DNA from: CAYLGY01 sp964383325
Lineage (GTDB): Bacteria > Pseudomonadota > Alphaproteobacteria > Rhizobiales > Rhizobiaceae
Reading direction: 5' to 3'
Length of the DNA stretch: 36,331 bases
Assembly (NCBI GenBank): GCA_964383325.1
Contig: CAYLGY010000014.1
Coordinates: 1 to 36,331 of the forward strand
Positions 30,193-36,331 of this stretch are shown here, piece by piece. The notes under the pieces are model-generated. The model was not told where the DNA came from. It ran no database searches and was given only the letters and a program-made list of their open reading frames with translations. Position 1 is the stretch's first letter; every line of letters begins with the position of its first letter. The position numbers were made by a program, and so were the translations under genes.

Positions 30193-31662
30193 CTATCTCA
30201 GGATCTTCATGAAGTCCGGCATGTCATCGCCAAAACCGAGTACAACCGGTTCGGGGTCACGTTCCCGGCGGGAAGTGCGGCGCGGCGCAGGGGGTGTGGA
30301 CGTCTCCGCTGATTCCCGAGATTTCTCAGGTTTCCGCGAGGCTGGCTTCTCTGCCGCCCGCTTTTCTGCGGCTGGCTTCGCTTCCGCAGGTTGCCGGGCT
30401 GCCCTTTTCCTGCGCTCCGGCGCGGGAGCGGCTTCTTCCGCCATATTCGAAGGCTCAGAACCTTCGAGCCAGGTAATCTTCTGGCCGATCAGTTCCTGAA
30501 CTGCATCGACCAGTTTCGATTCATTCGCCGTTACAATGGTAAAGGCCTTTCCGGAACGGCCTGCGCGAGCTGTCCGACCGATACGGTGCACATAATCTTC
30601 GGCATTGACCGGTACGTCGAAATTGAAGACATGGCTGACATCGGGGATATCGAGGCCGCGCGCCGCCACATCGGAAGCTACGAGTATCTTCAGATTGCCT
30701 TCGCGGAAACCGGCGAGCATCTTCATGCGGGCGCGCTGGTCCATGTCGCCATGCAGGGCTCCGGCATCGTACCCGTGCCGGGAGAGAGAGCGGAACAGTT
30801 CCGCGACATCGACCTTGCGGTTGCAGAAAATGATGGCGTTCTTGATCTCGTCGCCTTCGCTGTCGATCAGGCGGCGCAAGGTCGCGCGTTTCTCATGCGG
30901 CTTGCGGCCCGACCAGACGAGATGTTGCGTAATGTTCTCCGCCGTCGTTGCCGGCCTCGAAACTTCCACGCGCACCGGCGCCTGCAGGAACTGGTCGGCA
31001 AGACGGGTAATCTCCGGCGGCATGGTAGCCGAGAAGAACAGGGTCTGACGATAGACCGGCAGCAATTTGCAGATGCGTTCGATATCCGGGATGAAGCCCA
31101 TATCCAGCATGCGGTCAGCCTCATCGATGACGAGGATCTCGACACCCGTCATCAACAGCTTGCCACGCTGGAAATGGTCGAGCAGCCTTCCGGGCGTCGC
31201 GATAAGCACGTCCGCGCCGCGTTCCAGCTTCTTTTCCTGCTCATCGAAAGAAACGCCGCCGATTAGCAGCGCGACATTCAGCTTGTGGTTCTTGCCGTAC
31301 TGATCGAAATTCTCGTGAACCTGCGCCGCCAATTCGCGCGTCGGCTCCAGGATCAACGTCCGGGGCATCCGGGCCCGGGCTCGGCCCTTCTCCAGCCGCG
31401 TCAGCATGGGCAGGACGAAGGATGCCGTCTTCCCGGTGCCGGTCTGGGCGATGCCCAGAATGTCCTTGCCCTTCAGCGCGTGGGGGATCGCCCCCGCCTG
31501 TATCGGCGTGGGTTCCGTATATCCGGCTGCGCTGACTGCCTCGAGAACCTTGGGCGACAAACCGAGATCCGCAAACACGACAGGCTTTTCGCCGGCGTTC
31601 TCGTTCTCGGGGCCCTGCAAATCACTTTTCGCGCCGTCAGGCGTCGTCTCTGTCAAAGGCAC
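30193..31662 (-). CDS. DEAD-box RNA helicase, RhlE-like
   Basis: An ATP-dependent RNA helicase for RNA remodelling, ribosome assembly or decay. The 489-residue product has the Q motif region FADLGLSPKV...TPIQ (30-55), motif I AQTGTGKT (72-79), PTRELA (107-112), DEAD (180-183), SAT (211-213), and motif VI HRIGRTAR (359-366). A Lys/Arg/Glu/Pro-rich tail of about 85 residues with AEK-type repeats (AEKRAAEKPASRKPEK) follows. It resembles RhlE more than DbpA, since no DbpA-type C-terminal RNA-binding domain is seen. A promoter-like TTGACA and a TTATCC cluster lie upstream. Confidence 0.94.
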   Translation of the reverse strand: MPLTETTPDGAKSDLQGPENENAGEKPVVFADLGLSPKVLEAVSAAGYTEPTPIQAGAIPHALKGKDILGIAQTGTGKTASFVLPMLTRLEKGRARARMPRTLILEPTRELAAQVHENFDQYGKNHKLNVALLIGGVSFDEQEKKLERGADVLIATPGRLLDHFQRGKLLMTGVEILVIDEADRMLDMGFIPDIERICKLLPVYRQTLFFSATMPPEITRLADQFLQAPVRVEVSRPATTAENITQHLVWSGRKPHEKRATLRRLIDSEGDEIKNAIIFCNRKVDVAELFRSLSRHGYDAGALHGDMDQRARMKMLAGFREGNLKILVASDVAARGLDIPDVSHVFNFDVPVNAEDYVHRIGRTARAGRSGKAFTIVTANESKLVDAVQELIGQKITWLEGSEPSNMAEEAAPAPERRKRAARQPAEAKPAAEKRAAEKPASRKPEKSRESAETSTPPAPRRTSRRERDPEPVVLGFGDDMPDFMKILR

Positions 31663-31709
31663 TATGATTCTTTACTCGCTCGCTGCCGACTTAGCCGCCG
31701 GCGCCATGC

Positions 31710-31741
31710 TTATCCACAGCTTGCGCGGATAAAGCTTATCC
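31710..31741. promoter_or_regulatory. DnaA-box-like TTATCC cluster
   Basis: TTATCCACA at 31710-31718 equals the consensus DnaA box. Two more TTATCC hexamers follow: on the minus strand at 31732-31727 and on the plus strand at 31736-31741, the latter two forming the inverted repeat GGATAA-AGC-TTATCC. The cluster is 48 nt upstream of the helicase start, in a slightly AT-richer gap. DnaA-linked control of the helicase is possible. Confidence 0.4.
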
Positions 31742-31766
31742 GGCCTTGTTACCGCATCTTCTGCTG

Positions 31767-31795
31767 GCGTTAAGGCCATTGCGTCCGATTGTCAA
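31767..31795 (-). promoter_or_regulatory. Possible promoter of the helicase gene
   Basis: On the minus strand a perfect -35 TTGACA (31795-31790) is followed after 17 nt by TAACGC (31772-31767), a weak -10. It points to the helicase start at 31662 and would place the TTATCC cluster in the untranslated leader. Confidence 0.35.
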
Positions 31796-31843
31796 CCGGA
31801 ACCCGCCCGCATAGTGCCGGAAAACGCAGCTTCGGGCAAGGAA

Positions 31844-32617
31844 TCAGTAGCGAAATTGTTCTGTGAGGATGCGCTCGTCCCAGGAATGATTGGCGTCGAA
31901 CAGGAGCGTGGCCGAGCAGGAAGACGATTCCCGCACGGTGACGGAAATCACGGATTTGACTTCGTAATGATCGGCGACCGCATTCACCGGACGCTTGTCG
32001 GCCTCGAGAACCTCGAACTCGACCGCGGCTCGCATTGGCAGGAGTGCGCCGCGCCAGCGCCTCGGGCGAAAGGCCGAAACCGGGGTGAGGGCGAGCAATT
32101 GTGCATCAATCGGCAGGATCGGCCCATGTGCGGAAAGATTATAGGCCGTCGAGCCTGCAGGGGTCGCCACCATGATGCCGTCGCAGATCAGCTCCTCGAG
32201 ACGGACCTTGCCGTCGATCAGCACCCTGAGCTTGGCGGCCTGATAGGATTGGCGCAAGAGCGAGACTTCATTGATGGCGAGGGCGGTCTCGGTGCGCCCG
32301 TCGGCGGTGACCGCCGTCATCCGCAATGGGCGAAGCGTCTCCGCGACCGCCTGGGAGAGACGCTCGCGCAAGCCTTCCTCCTGATATTCGTTCATCAGGA
32401 ACCCGACCGAACCCCGATTCATGCCATAGACGGGGATGCCGGTGTCCATTGCTTGGTGCAAGGTCTGCAACATGATGCCGTCGCCGCCCAGCACGACAAT
32501 GACGTCGGCTTCGGATACGGAAGCGCTGCCATAGCGCGCTTCCAGCGCCCTGGCGGCTTCGATTGCCTGGGGCGCGTCAGAATGCACGAAGGCGATCCTC
32601 GAGAAGCCGCTATCCAT
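31844..32617 (-). CDS. nadK: NAD kinase
   Basis: It phosphorylates NAD to NADP using ATP or polyphosphate in the cytosol. The 257-residue product has the catalytic GGDG at 44-47 (VVLGGDGIMLQTLH), the NE pair at 116-117 (AINEVSLLR) and the substrate motif ATPAGSTAYNLSAHGPI (151-167). ATG 32617 gives MDSGFSRIAFVHSD and normal length; GGAGGT lies 11 nt upstream. An in-frame start at 32656 is less likely. It is transcribed away from the ABC genes, with 294 bp between. Confidence 0.95.
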   Translation of the reverse strand: MDSGFSRIAFVHSDAPQAIEAARALEARYGSASVSEADVIVVLGGDGIMLQTLHQAMDTGIPVYGMNRGSVGFLMNEYQEEGLRERLSQAVAETLRPLRMTAVTADGRTETALAINEVSLLRQSYQAAKLRVLIDGKVRLEELICDGIMVATPAGSTAYNLSAHGPILPIDAQLLALTPVSAFRPRRWRGALLPMRAAVEFEVLEADKRPVNAVADHYEVKSVISVTVRESSSCSATLLFDANHSWDERILTEQFRY

Positions 32618-32911
32618 GAATAAGGCAGACCTCCGCCCGTGACACGTTTCCGCCATTGGCGAAAAGCGTGATCTGCCACCCGCCGCGGCTTCGACCCTGG
32701 CAGGAAAACGCCATCAAGTGCATCTCGCATCGCCCCATGCTTTCGCCAGGCGGCCGCCAGGCGTGCAAATGATTCCATTTTATCGTGAAAGGCTTTAGCA
32801 TGCTGGAGGCTGCAAGCGGAAGTCGTGTGGCTCGAGGTCAGGCAGGCAGAGATCGGGATGATGTCCTTCGTCGGGGAGATGAGCGAGCGACGCGAGATGG
32901 TGAGCGAGGCC

Positions 32912-33889
32912 ATGCCGATCCTGTCGGTGCGCCGCCTCAAGGTCGACTTCACCACGCAGCGAGAAGTGCTGACTGCCGTGGAGGATGTCTCGTTCGATGT
33001 CATGCCGGGCGAGGTGCTTGGCCTTGTCGGGGAATCGGGCGCAGGCAAATCGGTGACGGGCAATGCGGTGATCGGCCTCATCGATCCGCCCGGTCGAATC
33101 GCGGGGGGCGAAATCCGTTTCGCGGACCGGCGTATCGACCATTTGCCACAAGATGAATGGCGCCGGATTCGCGGCCGGCACATCGGGGCGATCTTCCAGG
33201 ACCCGCTCAGCAGCCTCAACCCGCTGTTCACCGTAGGCCAGCAACTGGTCGAAACCATCCGCACGCATCGCGATTGCGGCCGGCGCGAGGCGCGCGAACG
33301 GGCCATTCACTGGCTGAATGAAGTCGGGATTCCCGGAGCTGCCGGCCGGATTGACCATTATCCGCACCAGTTTTCGGGCGGCATGCGGCAACGCGTAGTC
33401 ATCGCGCTCGCCCTCTGTTCCGAGCCGCAGCTCATCATCGCCGACGAGCCGACCACGGCGCTCGATGTCTCGACCCAGGCACAGATCCTGCGCCTCCTTG
33501 ATCGGCTGTCCCGCGATCATGGCACGGCGATCATTCTTGTCACGCACGATATGGGGGTAATTGCCGAAATGGCGGACCGCGTCGCCATCATGTATGCAGG
33601 CAGAATTGTCGAGACCGGTGCTGTCGGCGATGTCATCCGTACCCCGGACCATCCCTATACCGTTGGGCTGATGCGCTCGATCCCGGTCATCGGCAGGCGG
33701 CAACGGCGCATGCCGCAGATCGATGGCGCCATGCCGCGTCCCGGCAGCCGGCCGCGGGGATGCGCCTTCCATCCCAGATGCGAGCATCGCATGGAAAGGT
33801 GCAGGCTCGAGAGGCCCGCACTTAAGAAACATGGCGACAAGCGTGTAGCATGCTGGCTGCATGTTGTTGGCGATCATGACGCGGCGTGA
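32912..33889 (+). CDS. Peptide-type ABC transporter ATPase, DppD/OppD-like
   Basis: An ATPase of the oligopeptide/dipeptide/nickel uptake group. The 325-residue product has Walker A GESGAGKS (40-47), Q-loop IFQDPLSSLNP, signature FSGGMRQ (154-160), Walker B LIIADEP (174-180), the H-loop in VTHDMGV, and the C-terminal oligopeptide-type extension GCAFHPRCEHRMERC with three cysteines. ATG 32912 fits homologues (MPILSVRRLKVDF), but upstream in-frame starts exist and no ribosome site is strong. The second ATPase follows 37 nt later by the chosen start. No permease or binding-protein gene is nearby. Confidence 0.9.
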   Translation: MPILSVRRLKVDFTTQREVLTAVEDVSFDVMPGEVLGLVGESGAGKSVTGNAVIGLIDPPGRIAGGEIRFADRRIDHLPQDEWRRIRGRHIGAIFQDPLSSLNPLFTVGQQLVETIRTHRDCGRREARERAIHWLNEVGIPGAAGRIDHYPHQFSGGMRQRVVIALALCSEPQLIIADEPTTALDVSTQAQILRLLDRLSRDHGTAIILVTHDMGVIAEMADRVAIMYAGRIVETGAVGDVIRTPDHPYTVGLMRSIPVIGRRQRRMPQIDGAMPRPGSRPRGCAFHPRCEHRMERCRLERPALKKHGDKRVACWLHVVGDHDAA

Positions 33890-33926
33890 AGTGCCCGCGG
33901 ACCCGGGAGGCAGGGGAGGGCTCGCA

Positions 33927-34934
33927 TTGCTGGAGGTGCAGGGCCTGACCAAGACCTTCGATGTCTCGAAGCCCGCGCTCAACCGGATACTCGAAGGCGA
34001 GGGCCGTCAATATCTGCGCGCCGTCGACGGGGTGAGCTTCGAGGTTGAACGGGGAACCACTTTCGCGCTGGTCGGCGAATCCGGTTGCGGCAAGTCAACG
34101 GTGGCGCGATGCCTGGTCGGGCTCCAGTCGCCGACCGAGGGGCAGATCCGCTTCGATGGCGCATTGCTTTGCGGCGCGATGCGCAGGAGCGAGGCGCGGC
34201 AGGTTCGCCGACGCCTGCAGATGGTGTTCCAGGATCCCTATGCCAGCCTCAATCCACGCATGTCGGTGGGCGACATCATCAGCGAGCCGCTGCGCGTATT
34301 CTCCATCTTCCGCAGCCGGCAGGAGATCGTCGATCACGTCGACGATCTCCTGGAGCAAGTCGGCCTGTCAGCCCGCGACCGCGACAAGTTCCCGCATGCG
34401 TTCTCCGGGGGACAGCGCCAGCGCATCTCGATCGCGCGGGCATTGGCAAGCCGTCCCGATTTCATCGTCTGCGACGAGCCCACTTCCGCGCTGGATGTGT
34501 CGGTACAGGCGCAGATCCTCAACCTCATGCGCGACCTGCAGGATCAGCATGGCCTGACCTATCTGCTCATTTCCCACAATCTGGCCGTGGTCAACAATGT
34601 CGCGGACAGGGTCGGCGTGATGTATCTCGGCCGGCTGGTCGAGCTTGGCGACACGGAGACCCTGTTCCGTGCGCCGAAACATCCGTATACGCGCATGCTG
34701 CTCGATTCGGTGCCGGACCTCGAAACGATGGGCCGCCGGAAACGGCGCGAGGTGATCGGAGAGCTGCCCAATCCGATCCATCCGCCGTCTGGTTGCGCCT
34801 TCCATCCTCGCTGCCCATATGCGAATGGACGCTGCCGCGCCGAGCGCCCTCGCTCCATCCGTGCGGAGGACGGGACCTTGATTGCGTGCCACGGCATCGA
34901 GGAGCAGCGCATTGCGCTGGTGGAGCTGCGCTGA
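33927..34934 (+). CDS. Peptide-type ABC transporter ATPase, DppF/OppF-like (TTG start likely)
   Basis: The partner ATPase. The 335-residue product has Walker A GESGCGKST (50-58), Q-loop FQDPYASLNP, signature FSGGQRQRI (159-167), Walker B FIVCDEP (179-185), H-loop ISHNLAV, and the C-terminal GCAFHPRCPYANGRC cysteine block. TTG 33927 is chosen because GGGGAGG (33913-33919) precedes it by 7 nt and the family begins close to LLEVQGL; ATG at 33876 or 33861 would overlap the first gene but lacks a ribosome site. OppF-like by RIL..G.GR insertion. The pair probably serves permeases encoded elsewhere. Confidence 0.9.
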   Translation: MLEVQGLTKTFDVSKPALNRILEGEGRQYLRAVDGVSFEVERGTTFALVGESGCGKSTVARCLVGLQSPTEGQIRFDGALLCGAMRRSEARQVRRRLQMVFQDPYASLNPRMSVGDIISEPLRVFSIFRSRQEIVDHVDDLLEQVGLSARDRDKFPHAFSGGQRQRISIARALASRPDFIVCDEPTSALDVSVQAQILNLMRDLQDQHGLTYLLISHNLAVVNNVADRVGVMYLGRLVELGDTETLFRAPKHPYTRMLLDSVPDLETMGRRKRREVIGELPNPIHPPSGCAFHPRCPYANGRCRAERPRSIRAEDGTLIACHGIEEQRIALVELR

Positions 34935-34953
34935 CTCGCCGGTAAATTCCGGA

Positions 34954-34983
34954 CTGGCACTTTACTGGGCCGGAGAATATGGT
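34954..34983 (+). promoter_or_regulatory. Possible promoter of tRNA-Thr
   Basis: CTGGCA at 34954-34959 (4 of 6 against TTGACA) and TATGGT at 34978-34983 (4 of 6 against TATAAT), separated by 18 nt, lie about 70 nt before the tRNA. No better pair is seen in the gap after the ABC gene. Confidence 0.25.
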
Positions 34984-35055
34984 AGAGGCCTTTCATGGAT
35001 GGCATCAATCCTGCGGATTGTTCTGGCGCGCGTGCCGCATTGCCTCCTGTCGGGC

Positions 35056-35131
<76 letters not shown>

Positions 35132-35375
35132 TTCAAATCAATAACTTGGCGGCAGATGTTCGCAATTCTCATTTTACAATTTGTAACCGGGGGTCTCGAC
35201 GGCTTTCGGTCAAGCACGATTACAGGCGGAAAGAGCAGTGAAACGCGATGGTTTGCATTGAAATGAATCAATCGAGTGAATGGGTTGAAGGGATTCGATC
35301 AGAATTTGATTCATTGCGGATAGGTGGTTTTGCATCCCGCGCAGGCACTTCGGCTCGTACTTCTCCCGCCGCAGG

Positions 35376-36077
35376 TCAAGCCGGCACGATATTGGAGTTG
35401 CTGAGACTCGAGAAACGGGTGATGCCTTCGATGACATTGGCGCGGACATTTTCGATATGGGTGATGGAATATTGCCGCGCCGTCTCCGTGTCATTGTTCA
35501 CCAGCGCTTCGATCAGCACCCTGTGCTCCTGCTGCTGGGCGGCCTTGCGTTCGCGCAGCTGGTGCGCCAGATGCATCAGCCGCGTCATCTCGTCCATGAC
35601 CTGGCTAAGCGCAGCGCACAGCCGCTCATTGCCCGCCGCTTCCGCGATCGCCATATGAAAGGCATTGTTCGCCTTGACGAACCGAGCCTCCGACTCGATG
35701 TCGCCGAGAACGAAGCCCTCGGCGCAGCGCGCATCCAGCTCCATGAGCCGCTCACCATCAACCTTGCCGCACGCCAGCACTGCGGCAGCCGGTTCAAGAA
35801 TGAGACGCCAGTCGAACAGGTCGCGGACATCCTTGAGCGTAACGGGGATGACCACATGCCCGCGGCGGGCGCGGGGCTGGATAAAGGAATCCTGCGCCAG
35901 CCGGGAGAGGGCCTGGCGAATCGGCCCCTTGCCGAAGCCATACATCTCTGACAGGCTGGCCTCGCTCAATTCCTGGCCTGGAGCGAGACGACACCAGACG
36001 ATGTCTTCCTTGATTCTCCGATAGGCCTGTTCGCCCAGGCCAAGCTTGCCATCCGTTTCCAGGTCCATCTTCTTCAT
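35376..36077 (-). CDS. GntR-family regulator, FCD domain
   Basis: A FadR-subfamily transcription regulator. The 233-residue product has a winged helix-turn-helix (about 15-78; IKEDIVWCRLAPGQELSEASL and GFGKGPIRQALSRLAQDSF) and a C-terminal FCD ligand domain with FDWRLILEPAAA (88-99) and the metal-site histidines His141 (NNAFHMAIAEAAGN), His185 (QEHRVLIEAL) and His207. The effector is unknown; FCD members often sense organic or sugar acids. ATG 36077 gives MKKMDLETDGKLG; the frame is open to 36191 but without family similarity. A phased CAGTT/AACTG array lies about 130-155 bp upstream, possibly its operator. Confidence 0.9.
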   Translation of the reverse strand: MKKMDLETDGKLGLGEQAYRRIKEDIVWCRLAPGQELSEASLSEMYGFGKGPIRQALSRLAQDSFIQPRARRGHVVIPVTLKDVRDLFDWRLILEPAAAVLACGKVDGERLMELDARCAEGFVLGDIESEARFVKANNAFHMAIAEAAGNERLCAALSQVMDEMTRLMHLAHQLRERKAAQQQEHRVLIEALVNNDTETARQYSITHIENVRANVIEGITRFSSLSNSNIVPA

Positions 36078-36205
36078 TGCTACGACTTGAATCGCTCCCT
36101 GAAGCGCGCCGGGGCGCATCTCACCATATTCATTGCTCGACGCGACCCTGCCCGTACAGCCGGTTTCCCGGCCCGGAAGGCAAGCGCGCAATGTGACGTG
36201 ACAAT

Positions 36206-36232
36206 CAGTTCAACGCAACTGGTATGTCAGTT
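36206..36232. promoter_or_regulatory. Phased operator-like array upstream of the GntR gene
   Basis: Three 5-bp half sites occur exactly 11 bp apart: CAGTT (36206-36210), AACTG (36217-36221) and CAGTT (36228-36232). Each neighbouring pair forms an inverted repeat with a 6-nt spacer. One-turn phasing suits side-by-side binding of a dimeric regulator. Whether the adjacent GntR protein binds it is inference. The rest up to the window end holds no gene I can support. Confidence 0.45.
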
Positions 36233-36331
36233 ATGGCCTTCTGGTACGCAAAGATCAAGAAATGCTGACGGGGAAAGGCCTGGCGTGGTGCCGGCAATTC
36301 GTATCGACCCTTGATCTTCAGAGCCATGTGC

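Noticed and set aside
36251..36318. Inverted repeat AAGATCAAG / CTTGATCTT
   Set aside because: The 9-bp arms are 50 nt apart with no supporting context, so chance is a fair explanation.

Overview
The window comes from a high-GC alphaproteobacterium; the genus cannot be named from sequence alone. The evidence is the gene order secY-adk-rpsM-rpsK-rpoA-rplQ with a zinc-lid adenylate kinase, an NDUFA12-type complex I accessory subunit next to a DUF2155 gene, and heptose-core LPS genes, which make it Gram-negative.

Positions 73-14613 are an uninterrupted S10-spc-alpha ribosomal protein cluster on the + strand (rpsJ to rplQ). It is tightly packed, with many 1-8 nt overlaps. Larger gaps (L18/S5, L15/SecY, Adk/S13, RpoA/L17) carry hairpins or promoter-like motifs. 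Just downstream, about 150 bp spanning the end of rplQ and its 3' flank is repeated about 340 bp further on, in an 866-bp non-coding stretch that also holds one copy of a diverged dispersed repeat. A second copy of that repeat lies near 29.6 kb.

Positions 15480-21820 hold an arginine-rich hypothetical protein, a lower-GC gene with a HEPN-type RX4H motif, a TspO/MBR membrane protein, and a minus-strand LPS core operon waaF-waaC-hldE joined by 4-nt ATGA overlaps.

Positions 22080-27674 are the most unusual part: a + strand, translationally coupled, six-gene operon whose order and folds match the Na+-translocating NADH:quinone reductase (nqrABCDEF), followed by an overlapping CBS-domain gene. 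All frames are open, but most redox-cofactor sites are missing. NqrB lacks the segment with the S-G-A-T flavinylation motif. NqrC has lost the same motif. NqrE has Ser in place of one of the four membrane Fe-S cysteines. NqrF lacks the whole [2Fe-2S] ferredoxin domain and has a changed FAD motif. No NqrM or ApbE gene is in the window. This looks like a retained but redox-stripped NQR-like membrane complex, perhaps gated by the CBS protein, and is the main candidate for an undescribed system.

Positions 27704-36331 hold NDUFA12, DUF2155, an unrecognised proline-rich protein, a gene-poor stretch ending in a 27-residue membrane peptide, a DEAD-box RNA helicase (minus strand) with a DnaA-box-like cluster upstream, NAD kinase (minus), two peptide-type ABC ATPases without permeases, tRNA-Thr(TGT), and a GntR/FCD regulator (minus) with a phased operator-like array upstream.
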